NCBI GenBank assembly: GCA_944381265.1
Contig: CALWKN010000214.1
Coordinates: 1 to 32,710 of the forward strand
Direction of reading: 5' to 3'
DNA: 32,710 bases
From: an uncultured Clostridia bacterium
GTDB lineage: Bacteria; Bacillota; Clostridia; Christensenellales; UBA1750
The notes beneath the pieces were generated by a model. The model was not told where the DNA came from. It did not search any database and was given only the letters and a program-made list of their open reading frames with translations. Both the position numbers and the translations under genes were made by a program. This document shows, one piece after another, positions 8,315 through 16,361 of the stretch. Numbering within the stretch: the first letter of the stretch is position 1; each line of letters opens with the position of its first letter.

Positions 8315-8343
8315 TTGACGAAAGCGGGAAAAGCCGCTACCAT
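8315..8343 (+). promoter_or_regulatory. SigA-type promoter of the pfl operon
   Basis: TTGACG (8315-8320), 17-base spacer and TACCAT (8338-8343) place the start near 8350, just before the riboswitch. The -35 box lies in a small hairpin (8310-8316 with 8322-8328) that could also weakly end transcripts from the preceding small gene. Confidence 0.6.
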
Positions 8344-8356
8344 GGAGCGTGTAAAG

Positions 8357-8441
8357 ACTTCCCAAGGACTGGCGGTTGAAACGTGGGGCACCACGGTGGA
8401 CTTGGGAAGAAGGACCCGTTTTTTCGCCGGCCGCCTGGGCA
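8357..8441 (+). promoter_or_regulatory. ZTP riboswitch (pfl motif) aptamer
   Basis: P1 is a perfect 9-bp helix CTTCCCAAG (8358-8366) with CTTGGGAAG (8401-8409). Inside it are the invariant GACTGGCG (8367-8374) and a P2 hairpin CGTGG-GGCA-CCACG (8382-8395). After a linker comes the second conserved domain GCCGCCTGGGCA (8430-8441). This order and these conserved bases match the ZTP/pfl riboswitch, which senses the purine intermediate AICAR and its triphosphate ZTP, signals of 10-formyl-tetrahydrofolate shortage. It lies in the leader of pflB, whose enzyme makes formate, the one-carbon donor for that cofactor, so ligand should switch the gene on. Confidence 0.92.
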
Positions 8442-8473
8442 GAGAGTTGTCCCGGGCGGCCGCGTTGTTTTTT
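8429..8473 (+). terminator. Riboswitch-controlled terminator before pflB
   Basis: GGCCGCCTGGGCA (8429-8441) pairs with 8448-8461, giving a stem of about 12-13 bp with one G-U pair and a small bulge, followed by TTGTTTTTT (8465-8473). The 5' arm is the conserved second domain of the ZTP aptamer, so ligand-bound folding and terminator formation exclude each other. Confidence 0.9.
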
Positions 8474-8509
8474 GGGCGTCCGGACGCGTGAAACGAGGAG
8501 GTTGTGAAC

Positions 8510-10750
8510 ATGGATCATCGGTGGAACGGTTTTGTCGGCGGCGCATGGACGGAGACGATCGACGTGCGCGACTTCATCCAGCGCAACTACACGCCTTACG
8601 AGGGCGGCGCGGACTTCCTCTGCGGCGCCACCGCCCGCACAAAGGCGCTCAACGAAAAGTACCTTGCGCTGCGCAAGGAGGAGCTGGAAAAGGGCGGCGT
8701 GCTGGACATAGACGTCGAGCACGTCTCCTCGCTCCTCAACTACGGCCCCGGGTACCTGGACAAGGACAACGAGCTCATCGTCGGCCTGCAGACGGAAAAG
8801 CCGCTCTGCCGCTCGGTCAACCCCTTCGGCGGCATGCGCATGGTGCTCTCCGCCTGCCGCGCCTACGGCTACGAGCTCTCCGACACCGTCAAGGAAGAGT
8901 TCAAGTACCGCACCACGCACAACGACGGCGTCTTTCGCGTCTACACCGAGCAGATGCGCAAGGCCCGCCACACCGGCATCATCACCGGCCTTCCCGACGC
9001 CTACGGCCGCGGCCGCATCATCGGCGACTACCGCCGCGTCGCGCTCTACGGCGTGGACCGGCTCATCGCGGAAAAGCAGAAGGACTTTGCCGGCCTGGGC
9101 CGCCGGCCGATGGAAGATGAGAACATCCGCCTCATGGAGGAGGTCAACCGCCAGATCGACTTCCTCGGCCGCTTAAAGAAGATGGCGGAGATGTACGGCT
9201 GCGACATCTCCTGTCCGGCGGCAAACGCCCGCGAGGCCATACAGTGGACCTACTTTGCCTACCTTGCCGCCATCAAGGAGCAGAACGGCGCGGCCATGTC
9301 CCTGGGCCGCACGAGCACGTTCCTGGACATCTACATCGAGCGCGACCTGCGCGCGGGGGTCCTCACCGAGGAGCAGGCCCAGGAGCTGATGGACCAGTTC
9401 GTGCTGAAACTGCGCATGTCGCGCCAGCTGCGCACGCCGGAGTACAACGAGCTCTTCGCCGGCGACCCCAACTGGGTGACCGAGTCCGTCGGCGGCATGG
9501 GCGAGGACGGGCGGACACTCGTCACCAAGAACAGCTACCGCGTGCTCAACACGCTCTACACGCTCCTGCCCGCGCCGGAGCCGAACCTGACGGTGCTCTG
9601 GAGCAAGGACCTGCCGGAGAACTTCCAGCGCTTCTGCGCCAAGGTCTCCATCGACACCGACAGCATACAGTACGAGAACGACGACCTGATGCGCCCGCGC
9701 TTTGGCGACGACTACGCCATCGCCTGCTGCGTCTCCGCCGCGCGCATCGGCAAGGAGATGCAGTTCTTCGGCGCGCGCTGCAATTTTGCCAAGCTCCTGC
9801 TGCTGGCGCTCAACGGCGGCCGCGACGAAAAGAGCGGCGACCAGGTCGGCCCCGAGGAGCCGGTCATCGGGCCGGGGCCGCTGGAGTATGCCGAGGTCAA
9901 GGCGCGCTTTGACCGCTACATGGCCTGGATCGCCGACCTGTACGTCAACACCATGAACGTCATCCACTATATGCACGACAAGTACGCCTACGAGAAGATC
10001 CAGATGGCGCTGCACGACACGGACGTGCACCGCTACATGTCCTTTGGCATGGCGGGGCTGTCGGTGACGGCGGACTCCCTGTCGGCGATCCGCTACGCGC
10101 GCGTGACGCCCATCTTCGACGAGCGCGGCCTGGTGACGGACTTCACCGTGGAGGGCGAGTTCCCCTGCTACGGCAACGACGACGACCGCGCCGACGACAT
10201 CGCCAAGGCCCTGTGCCACGACTTCATCACGGAACTGCGCAAGCACAAGACCTACCGCAACGCCGAGCACACGCTCTCGATCTTGACCATCACCTCCAAC
10301 GTGGTCTACGGCAAGAAGACCGGCAACACCCCGGACGGCCGCAGAGCCGGCGCGCCCTTCGCCCCCGGCGCCAACCCCATGCACGGCCGCGAGAAAAACG
10401 GCGCCCTGGCCTCGCTCAACTCCGTCTCCAAGCTCTCTTACGACGACTGCCGCGACGGCATCTCCAACACCTTCACCATCACCCCCGGCACTTTGGGCGG
10501 AAGCGAGCGGGAGCGCGTGGACAACCTCGTCGCCCTCCTCTCCGGCTACTTTGCCCTGGACGAGACGCACGCCGCGCACCACCTCAACGTCAACGTCCTC
10601 AACCGCGAGACGCTGCTGGATGCCATGGACCACCCGGAGAACTACCCCAAGCTCACCATCCGCGTCTCCGGCTACGCGGTGAACTTCGTGCGCCTCTCCC
10701 GCGCGCAGCAGCTGGAGGTGCTCTCCCGCACCTTCCACGAGGCGATGTAA
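8510..10750 (+). CDS. pflB: Pyruvate formate-lyase (formate acetyltransferase)
   Basis: A 746-residue glycyl-radical enzyme converting pyruvate and CoA to acetyl-CoA and formate in anaerobic cytoplasm. The adjacent catalytic cysteines of true PFL are C406-C407 (IACCVS), and the radical glycine is G721 in RVSGYAVNF near the C-terminus. The double Cys and the RVSGYAV sequence separate it from diol dehydratases and other glycyl-radical enzymes. GAGGAGG (8495-8501) fits the ATG at 8510 better than the in-frame GTG at 8504. The gene sits behind a ZTP riboswitch and one base before its activase. Formate from this enzyme can feed 10-formyl-tetrahydrofolate and purine synthesis. Confidence 0.97.
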   Translation: MDHRWNGFVGGAWTETIDVRDFIQRNYTPYEGGADFLCGATARTKALNEKYLALRKEELEKGGVLDIDVEHVSSLLNYGPGYLDKDNELIVGLQTEKPLCRSVNPFGGMRMVLSACRAYGYELSDTVKEEFKYRTTHNDGVFRVYTEQMRKARHTGIITGLPDAYGRGRIIGDYRRVALYGVDRLIAEKQKDFAGLGRRPMEDENIRLMEEVNRQIDFLGRLKKMAEMYGCDISCPAANAREAIQWTYFAYLAAIKEQNGAAMSLGRTSTFLDIYIERDLRAGVLTEEQAQELMDQFVLKLRMSRQLRTPEYNELFAGDPNWVTESVGGMGEDGRTLVTKNSYRVLNTLYTLLPAPEPNLTVLWSKDLPENFQRFCAKVSIDTDSIQYENDDLMRPRFGDDYAIACCVSAARIGKEMQFFGARCNFAKLLLLALNGGRDEKSGDQVGPEEPVIGPGPLEYAEVKARFDRYMAWIADLYVNTMNVIHYMHDKYAYEKIQMALHDTDVHRYMSFGMAGLSVTADSLSAIRYARVTPIFDERGLVTDFTVEGEFPCYGNDDDRADDIAKALCHDFITELRKHKTYRNAEHTLSILTITSNVVYGKKTGNTPDGRRAGAPFAPGANPMHGREKNGALASLNSVSKLSYDDCRDGISNTFTITPGTLGGSERERVDNLVALLSGYFALDETHAAHHLNVNVLNRETLLDAMDHPENYPKLTIRVSGYAVNFVRLSRAQQLEVLSRTFHEAM

Positions 10751-10751
10751 G

Positions 10752-11444
10752 ATGGGGCGCGTGCATTCCATCGAGACGCTGGGCGCGCTGGACGGGCCGG
10801 GTCTGCGCATGGTGGTCTTCCTGCAGGGCTGCCCCCTGCGCTGCCGCTACTGCCACAACCCGGACACCTGGTGCGCGGGCGGCGGGCAGGAGCTCTCCGA
10901 GGCGGACATCGCCGCGCGCGCCGCAAGGTACAAGCGCTTTTTCGGCAAGACGGGCGGCGTCACATTCAGCGGCGGGGAACCGCTTTTGCAGGCGGACTTC
11001 GTCTTAAAGTGCGTGCGGGCGCTGCATGAAGAAGGCATACACTGCGCGCTGGACACGGGCGCGGGGCTCTGGAACGAGGCCTCCGCGCGCCTCTTTGACG
11101 CGGCGGACCTGGTGATACTGGACGTAAAGCACAGCGACCCGGCGGGCTTTCGCCGCCTGACGGGCGGGGACATCGGGACGCTGGAGCAGGCCCTTGCCCA
11201 CCTGCGCGCGGCGCAAAAGCCGACCTGGGTGCGCCAGGTGATCGTGGAGGGCTACACGCAGGACGAAGGGCAGGTGCGGGCCCTAAAGGAAAAGATCCGC
11301 GGCCTGAATCTCGAGCGGCTGGAGCTATTGCCCTACCACACGCTGGGCGTGCACAAGTGGAAGGCGCTCGGCCTGCCCTACGCGCTGGAGGGGGTCGCCC
11401 CGCCGGACGAAACGGTCATGGCGCGCCTGCGGGCGCTGCTGTAA
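10752..11444 (+). CDS. pflA: Pyruvate formate-lyase activating enzyme (radical SAM)
   Basis: A 230-residue radical SAM protein with the CX3CX2C cluster motif at C27, C31 and C34 (CPLRCRYC), followed by HNPDTW and the SAM-binding FSGGEPLL segment. It uses a 4Fe-4S cluster and S-adenosylmethionine to place the glycyl radical on PflB. Length is typical of the short PflA class without extra ferredoxin domains. It begins one base after the pflB stop, so translation is probably coupled. No promoter or terminator separates it from the next genes. Confidence 0.95.
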   Translation: MGRVHSIETLGALDGPGLRMVVFLQGCPLRCRYCHNPDTWCAGGGQELSEADIAARAARYKRFFGKTGGVTFSGGEPLLQADFVLKCVRALHEEGIHCALDTGAGLWNEASARLFDAADLVILDVKHSDPAGFRRLTGGDIGTLEQALAHLRAAQKPTWVRQVIVEGYTQDEGQVRALKEKIRGLNLERLELLPYHTLGVHKWKALGLPYALEGVAPPDETVMARLRALL

Positions 11445-11471
11445 AAACATACGACGAAATGGGGGAGAGCG

Positions 11472-12353
11472 ATGGCGGGCAAGCGCATTGCCGTCGTGGT
11501 GCCGGAACATTGGGACGGCGCCACGGTCAAGGAGGTGGCGCGCGGCCTGCTGCAGCTCTCCTCCACGCGCCTGAAAAAGGCCAAGCGCCTGCCGGACGGC
11601 ATATTGCTCGGCGGGCGCGGCGTCACGGTGGTCGAGCGCGTGCGCGCCGGGGAGGAGCTGTCCATCGCCCTGGAGGACCCGGCGGCGCTCACGGAGGTCG
11701 AGCCCGTGCCGGGGGCGCTGGACGTGGTCTACGAGGACAAGTACCTGCTGGTGCTGAACAAGCCCGCCGGCCTGCCCGTGCACCCGAGCCCGGGCCATGC
11801 GCGCGACACGCTGGCCAACCGCGCGGTGGCGCGCTACGGCGAGGCCTTCCGCCCGGTCAACCGCCTGGACGCCGGCACCTCCGGCCTGATGGCGGCGGCG
11901 CGAGATCCCCACGTGCACGCGCGCCTCTCCCGCGCGCTGCACACGCCGGACTTTTTCCGCGCCTATCTTGCGGTGACGGAAGGGCCGTGGGAACAGCGGG
12001 CGGGCACGATCGACCTGCCCATCGCCCGCGCGCCCGGCTCCGCGATCCGGCGCTGCGTGGACCCCGCCGGGCAGCGGGCCGTGACCCATTTTCGCGTTTT
12101 GACGAACAGAGGCGGCGTCTCCCTCGTTGAACTCGTGTTGGAGACGGGCCGCACCCATCAGATCCGCGTGCACCTTTCGCATCTGGGGCACCCGCTGATC
12201 GGGGACTTCCTCTACGGGAAGGAGGAGCCGGAGCGCATCGCCCGCCCGGCGCTGCACGCCTGGAAGCTGCATTTCGTCCACCCCATGAGCGGGGAGGAGC
12301 TGCGCTTCTGCGCCCCGCTGCCGGAGGATATGCGCGCGCTTCTGCGCAAGTGA
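11472..12353 (+). CDS. RluA-family pseudouridine synthase (first of two paralogues)
   Basis: A 293-residue RluA-type enzyme. The catalytic Asp is D133 in NRLDAGTSGLM, where the usual His of HRLD is Asn. Downstream motifs include LVELVLETGRTHQIRVHLSHLGHPLIGD, nearly invariant in the family. The N-terminal 80 residues resemble a diverged S4 RNA-binding domain. The family converts uridine to pseudouridine in rRNA or tRNA; the target here is unknown. It lies 27 bases after pflA with GGGGGAGAG ahead of its ATG, and overlaps the first codons of the next reading frame. The second paralogue at 19182 is closer to RluD. Confidence 0.9.
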   Translation: MAGKRIAVVVPEHWDGATVKEVARGLLQLSSTRLKKAKRLPDGILLGGRGVTVVERVRAGEELSIALEDPAALTEVEPVPGALDVVYEDKYLLVLNKPAGLPVHPSPGHARDTLANRAVARYGEAFRPVNRLDAGTSGLMAAARDPHVHARLSRALHTPDFFRAYLAVTEGPWEQRAGTIDLPIARAPGSAIRRCVDPAGQRAVTHFRVLTNRGGVSLVELVLETGRTHQIRVHLSHLGHPLIGDFLYGKEEPERIARPALHAWKLHFVHPMSGEELRFCAPLPEDMRALLRK

Positions 12354-12364
12354 GGAAAGACAAA

Positions 12365-13030
12365 ATGGAGACGATCCGCACATTCGAGGACCTGGAGCGC
12401 GCGGTGGAGGCGCTCGGCTTTCTGCCCTTTGGCGGAGCGGAAAAGGACCTGCTCTTTACGCTGGAGGGGCGCACGGACAACGTCTGGCACACGGGGCGCG
12501 CGGACGACCCCTGGCTCTGGCGCGCCCGCCTGGCGGAAAAGGGCGAGCAGGCCTACGGCAAGTTCTTCCTCGGCCGCGGCGGCTTTGTGGCGCGGGACTG
12601 CCTGCCCGCCTTCGCGGCGCTGCGCAGGGAGAACCGCTCCGCGGAAGCGCTCTACGAAGAGGGGCTGCTCTCGCGCGGGGCCAAGCGCGTCTACGACTGC
12701 TTTGTGCAGCGGCCGCGCTGGGACGCGCCGCATCTTAAAGCCGCCGCCGGCTTTTCCCGCGACAAGCGGGGCTTTGAGGCGGCGCTTGGCGAATTGCAGG
12801 GGCTGTTCCTGCTGTGCGTCTGCGGGCAGTCGCATAAGATCGACCGCAGCGGCGCGCCCTACGGCTGGCCGGGCAACGACTACGCGCTGCTGGAGGAGCG
12901 CTTTTCTGCGGCGCTGCATACGCGCATGACGCGCCAGGCAGGCGAGGCGTTCCTGCTTGCGCGCCTAAAGCGCGCTGGGGACTTTCCGGCGCGCGCCGCT
13001 TTGCGCCTGCTGCGCGGCGGCAGCGTGTAG
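12365..13030 (+). CDS. AlkZ-related protein of unknown activity
   Basis: The 221-residue product resembles clostridial proteins labelled AlkZ-related, recognised from YGKFF...F.R.C.PAFA and a later PYGWPGNDYALLEERF segment. That label relates it loosely to YcaQ/AlkZ DNA glycosylases that unhook alkylated bases and crosslinks. I could not place the glycosylase catalytic QxQ/QxD residues, so enzymatic activity is uncertain. A GTG at 12350 overlaps the upstream stop, but GAGGAAAG (12352-12359) fits the ATG at 12365. It is the last gene before a terminator and seems to be read with the pfl unit. No signal peptide or membrane segment is visible. Confidence 0.6.
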   Translation: METIRTFEDLERAVEALGFLPFGGAEKDLLFTLEGRTDNVWHTGRADDPWLWRARLAEKGEQAYGKFFLGRGGFVARDCLPAFAALRRENRSAEALYEEGLLSRGAKRVYDCFVQRPRWDAPHLKAAAGFSRDKRGFEAALGELQGLFLLCVCGQSHKIDRSGAPYGWPGNDYALLEERFSAALHTRMTRQAGEAFLLARLKRAGDFPARAALRLLRGGSV

Positions 13031-13044
13031 CGCGCGCAGTTTTT
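13010..13044 (+). terminator. Terminator overlapping the end of the AlkZ-related gene
   Basis: CTGCGCG (13010-13016) pairs with CGCGCAG (13033-13039), with a 16-base loop that contains the stop codon, followed by TTTTT (13040-13044). The stem is only 7 bp and the loop is large, so strength is uncertain. Confidence 0.5.
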
Positions 13045-13049
13045 ACGTC

Positions 13050-13078
13050 TTTTCAGGCGTTCCGCTTTGTGATATAAT
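13050..13078 (+). promoter_or_regulatory. SigA-type promoter of the sigma-factor/division operon
   Basis: TTTTCA (13050-13055), 17-base spacer and a perfect TATAAT (13073-13078). Start near 13085, a 36-base leader with TTGGAGGATGG before the ATG at 13121. No other intergenic promoter or terminator is clear until 20107. Confidence 0.75.
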
Positions 13079-13120
13079 GGACGGGAATGAAGATCTTTCG
13101 CACTGCTTGGAGGATGGCTT

Positions 13121-13486
13121 ATGGTTGACTGCATCACGCTCACCGTGCCCGCGAACGAAGGCGCGCTGATGGTCGTCCGCCTCACGGCCGCGGGCGTGGC
13201 CGCGCGCTCGGAGCTGGATCTGGAGACGATGGAAGACGTAAAGACCGCGGTCTATGAGGCCTGCTACGCCATGACGATGCAGAAATTCACCCCCGAATGG
13301 CTGGCCATCCGCTTTGCCCCCGGAAAGGACTTTGCCGTGGACATACGCGCCCTTGGCGCGTGGACGGAGACCGGCGGCCGCGAACCGGACCTGGCGCTCT
13401 GTCGCGCGGTGCTTTCCACCATGATCCCGCACGTGCGCGTGGACATGGACGGGCCGCGCATCTGCGGCATCGAACTGCGCCGCTGA
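13121..13486 (+). CDS. Degenerate RsbW/SpoIIAB-like (HATPase-fold) protein
   Basis: The 121-residue protein aligns by eye with anti-sigma kinases RsbW/SpoIIAB. ITLTVPAN starts the first strand, VVRLTAAGVA and EDVKTAVYEAC match the first two helices, and FAVDIRALG matches the G1 strand. LALCRAVLSTMIPHVRVD then matches the last helix and strand. The ATP-site residues are altered: the N-box EAxxNA is EACYAM, the G1 DxGxG is ALGAW, and the glycine-rich ATP lid is missing, which explains the short length (SpoIIAB and RsbW are about 145-160). It is encoded 34 bases before a SigB/F/G-type sigma gene, the normal place for its anti-sigma partner. It may bind the sigma factor without kinase activity. 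No SpoIIAA/RsbV gene is nearby. Confidence 0.6.
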   Translation: MVDCITLTVPANEGALMVVRLTAAGVAARSELDLETMEDVKTAVYEACYAMTMQKFTPEWLAIRFAPGKDFAVDIRALGAWTETGGREPDLALCRAVLSTMIPHVRVDMDGPRICGIELRR

Positions 13487-13520
13487 AGGGCGGGGCGGCA
13501 AAGGGGGGTGAGGGGCCGAA

Positions 13521-14255
13521 ATGGAGCAGGCAGAAAGAGAAAAGCTGCTCGCGGACTATTGCAGGACGCGCGATAGAGACCTTCGCAACGAGCTCGTGAC
13601 GGAATACATGTATCTGGCCGACATGGTGGCGCGCAAGTACGCCGGCCGCGGCGTGGAGTACGACGACCTGCGGCAGATCGCGGCCATGGCGCTGATCGGG
13701 GCGCTGGAGCGCTTCTCCTGCGACAAGGGACTGAAGTTCTCCACCTTTGCCGTGCCCTCGATCACGGGCGTGGTGAAGAACTACTTCCGCGACCGCTCGC
13801 GCATCATACGCATGCCGCGCACCATAGGCGAGAGGGTGCAGAAGATCACGCTGGCGCGCGAGGCTCTGACGCAGGAGCTGATGCGCGCTCCCACGCCGCG
13901 GGAGATCGCGGAGAAGTGCGGCTATTCCGAGGCCGACGTGCTGGAGGCGGCGGAGGCCATGCAGAGCCTTTCCATGACCTCGCTGGACGCGCACGTGGGC
14001 GAGGAGGAGGACACGGAGCTGAGCGAAATGCTCGGCGTGGAAGAGGCGGAGTTTGAGAACATCGCCCTGCGAGATCTTTTGGACAAGGTGATCGACAAGC
14101 TCTCCGAGGCGGAGAAGAAGATCCTTCGCATGCGCTATGTGGAAGAGCGCACGCAGCGCGACATCGCCCGGGAGATGGGCGTGTCCCAGATGTACGTCTC
14201 GCGCGTGGAGCGGCGCATGCTGGCGCGCTTCCGCGAGGCGCTGCGCGAAGCGTAA
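13521..14255 (+). CDS. SigB/SigF/SigG-type RNA polymerase sigma factor
   Basis: A 244-residue sigma-70 group 3 factor. Region 2 is seen in EYDDLRQIAAMALIGALERF...GLKFSTFAVPSI (about residues 45-80), region 3 around PTPREIAEKCGYSEADV, and the region 4 helix-turn-helix in TQRDIAREMGVSQMYVSRVERR near the end. The SigB/F/G type directs stress or forespore genes in Firmicutes, kept inactive by SpoIIAB/RsbW proteins; the gene before it encodes a degenerate one. The location, just ahead of the ylm/divIVA cluster, is where B. subtilis has sigE-sigG, but the sequence does not look like an obvious SigG, so I assign no symbol. GGGGGTGAGG precedes the ATG. Confidence 0.85.
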   Translation: MEQAEREKLLADYCRTRDRDLRNELVTEYMYLADMVARKYAGRGVEYDDLRQIAAMALIGALERFSCDKGLKFSTFAVPSITGVVKNYFRDRSRIIRMPRTIGERVQKITLAREALTQELMRAPTPREIAEKCGYSEADVLEAAEAMQSLSMTSLDAHVGEEEDTELSEMLGVEEAEFENIALRDLLDKVIDKLSEAEKKILRMRYVEERTQRDIAREMGVSQMYVSRVERRMLARFREALREA

Positions 14256-14315
14256 GACGCAGAAAAAACGACCTTTTTTCCAATACGCAGGGAGGCAACA
14301 CGGGGAGGGGAAGCT

Positions 14316-15611
14316 ATGCAGTACAACGGCGGATCGGGATACCGGGACGGCTCGCGCCCGCGCGCGCACCTGCCCCGGGAGCAGCAGCCCGCCCCCGTGC
14401 GCCCGCCGCGCCGGCCCCGCAGGCGGCGCCTGGTGGTAAAGCCGCGTTTCTTTGTCTTCCTCCTCGTGGTGGCGCTGCTCCTCACCGGCCTCGTCTATGG
14501 CGTGCGCACCCTGGTGCACGCGCTCGTGCAGACGGACGTGACGGTGACCTACGGCATGATCGAGGACGTCATCACCGTGGACGCGCTCATCGCCCGCAAC
14601 GAGGAGTGCGTCCGCGCCGAAGGCTACGGCCAGATCGAGTACCAGGTGCCGGACTTAAGCTATGTGGCGGCGGACACGCCGATCCTTGCGGTCTATTCCA
14701 GCGGCTATTCCGGCGACCGCGCGCAGGACCGCGCCGACTTGGAGCAGGACATCGTCAGCCGCCAGCAGGAGACGGTCCTGGGCGACATCGTAAACCCCAC
14801 GCTCCAGCAGTACGACGCGGACATAAGCGCCCAGGTGGAGGCCATCTCCGCCGCCATGCGCGACAATCCCGCGCAGCTGGACGCGCTCTCGACGCAGTTA
14901 AACGCGCTCCTCAGCGCGCGCCAGGCCTACATCGAGACCACCACCGAGGCCTCTTCCGACAGCACGCTCACCCAGTACTACGCCAGCCGCACCCAGCTCC
15001 TCTCCCAGATCGACGCCTGGAAGACGCAGTACCGGTCCGAGACGGACGGCATCGTCAGCTTCACATTCGACGGACTGGAGCCGTACCTCAATCTGGAGAC
15101 GATCGACGCGCTGGACGCCGCCACCGTCAAGGGCCTTTTGCAGGAGAGCAACCCCGCGGTGCCGGAGGAGCTGCGCTCGCGGCAGAATCTCTACCGCCTG
15201 GTGCAGCCCAACGACTGGTACGTGGTCTTCACCACCCAGGCCTCCCGCTGGAAGATCGGCAAGGGCGAGACCTGCGCCATCTACTTTGAGGGCTATGAGG
15301 ACATCACCTACACCGCCACGGTGCGCACGCTCTCCGGCACGGGCAACGACCTGCTCGTCGTGCTGCAGATGAGCGAGGACGTCTCGCCCCTCATCAACGC
15401 GCGCAAGGTTCGCGCCGTGATCGGCGGCAGGGTCGAGGGCATGACCGTGCCCCTGAGCTCCCTGCACACGGAGAACTCCCAGCAGGGCGTGTACCGGGCG
15501 GACGACAACACCTTCGTGCCGGTGCGCGTCGTGGGCCAGGACGCCAAGAACGCGCTGGTCATGCCCCTGGAAGAGGGGGCGCTCACGCGCGGAGACAGGA
15601 TCCGCAAGTAA
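14316..15611 (+). CDS. HlyD-like membrane-anchored protein of the ylm cluster
   Basis: The 431-residue product has a Pro/Arg-rich cytoplasmic head (1-43), one membrane helix (about 44-64) and a large extracytoplasmic part. This resembles HlyD/efflux adaptors: a lipoyl-like half near VTVTYGMIEDVITVDALIARNEE, a coiled-coil stretch (about 130-230) and a beta-rich C-terminal half (VVFTTQASRWKIGKGETCAIYFEG). Related proteins annotated as HlyD-family subunits sit at this position, next to yggS and sepF, in other Clostridia, as far as I recall. No transporter gene is adjacent, so an envelope or division role is as likely as export. The ribosome site is GGGGAGGGG. It starts 60 bases after the sigma gene with no clear promoter. 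Confidence 0.65.
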   Translation: MQYNGGSGYRDGSRPRAHLPREQQPAPVRPPRRPRRRRLVVKPRFFVFLLVVALLLTGLVYGVRTLVHALVQTDVTVTYGMIEDVITVDALIARNEECVRAEGYGQIEYQVPDLSYVAADTPILAVYSSGYSGDRAQDRADLEQDIVSRQQETVLGDIVNPTLQQYDADISAQVEAISAAMRDNPAQLDALSTQLNALLSARQAYIETTTEASSDSTLTQYYASRTQLLSQIDAWKTQYRSETDGIVSFTFDGLEPYLNLETIDALDAATVKGLLQESNPAVPEELRSRQNLYRLVQPNDWYVVFTTQASRWKIGKGETCAIYFEGYEDITYTATVRTLSGTGNDLLVVLQMSEDVSPLINARKVRAVIGGRVEGMTVPLSSLHTENSQQGVYRADDNTFVPVRVVGQDAKNALVMPLEEGALTRGDRIRK

Positions 15612-15638
15612 GATTTCGGAAAAGAGGGATCGCGTCAC

Positions 15639-16361
15639 ATGGAAGCGACGGAAAGGGAGATCGAAGCCTTCCGCGAGAGGGTGCAGGCGCTGCGCGAGAA
15701 GCTGGACCGCGCCGCCGGAGGCAGGGAGTACACGCTCCTTGCCGCCACAAAGACGCAGAGCGCCGAGGTCATCAACCTCCTGCCCAGCGTCGGGATCGCG
15801 GATTATGGCGAAAACCGCGTGCAGGAGTGGCTGGAAAAGCGCGAGAAAATTAACCAAAGTCTGCGTTTTCACCAAATCGGAAGGTTGCAAAGCAATAAGA
15901 TTAAGTATATAATAGACCATGTCGTCCTGATACACTCCGTGGACAAGCGGGAGCTCGCACAGGACATAGACAAGCAGGCGAAAAAGCACGGAAAATGCGT
16001 GGACATACTCCTGGAGGTCAACGCCGCGCGCGAGGCGCAAAAAGGCGGCGTGGCGCCGGAGGGTCTTCTGCCTTTGTACGAGGCGTGCGCGCAGATGGAA
16101 AATGTGCGCGTGCGCGGGCTGATGTGCATGGCGCAGAACACGCCGGAGGAGAGCGTCGTGCGCGCGACGTTCCGCAAGGCGCGCTCCCTCTTTGAGGAGC
16201 TGGCCGCGCAGGATCCGCAGTTCACCATCCTCTCCATGGGGATGAGCCAGGACGCCTGCATTGCCCTGGAGGAGGGCTCGACGCTCGTCCGCCTGGGAAC
16301 CTCCCTGTTTGGACGGCGGGCAGGGTACGACAACACGGTGACGGAGGGATATAAGGAGTGA
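15639..16361 (+). CDS. YggS-family pyridoxal-phosphate homeostasis protein
   Basis: A 240-residue alanine-racemase-fold protein of the YggS/YlmE/PLPBP family. The PLP lysine is K38 in AATKTQSAEVI, and the family motifs GENRVQEW, FHQIGRLQSNKIKYI and LSMGMSQDACIALEEGSTLVRLG are intact. It binds PLP and balances B6 vitamers and amino-acid pools rather than racemising. It stands immediately before sepF, as ylmE does in B. subtilis. Codons between about 15848 and 15920 are unusually AT-rich and contain a near-consensus promoter. The stop overlaps the possible GTG start of sepF. Confidence 0.92.
   Translation: MEATEREIEAFRERVQALREKLDRAAGGREYTLLAATKTQSAEVINLLPSVGIADYGENRVQEWLEKREKINQSLRFHQIGRLQSNKIKYIIDHVVLIHSVDKRELAQDIDKQAKKHGKCVDILLEVNAAREAQKGGVAPEGLLPLYEACAQMENVRVRGLMCMAQNTPEESVVRATFRKARSLFEELAAQDPQFTILSMGMSQDACIALEEGSTLVRLGTSLFGRRAGYDNTVTEGYKE
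15885..15913 (+). promoter_or_regulatory. Candidate internal promoter within yggS, upstream of sepF
   Basis: TTGCAA (15885-15890), a 17-base spacer and a perfect TATAAT (15908-15913) lie in an AT-rich patch inside the GC-rich yggS gene. Transcripts from near 15920 would cover sepF and the genes after it. The patch also encodes conserved YggS residues, so chance must be considered. Confidence 0.5.

Noticed and set aside
8400-8480. 6S RNA or an ordinary terminator as explanation of the pflB leader
   Set aside because: Conserved GACTGGCG and GCCGCCTGGGCA with P1/P2 geometry fit the ZTP riboswitch specifically.
9173-10810. 545-codon minus-strand frame opposite pflB
   Set aside because: Shadow of a well-conserved enzyme gene; low-complexity Val/Ala/Gly/Arg product.
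14264-14281. AAAAAA-CGACC-TTTTTT between the sigma gene and the HlyD-like gene, as a terminator
   Set aside because: Only an A-T stem of six pairs, too weak for a Rho-independent terminator.
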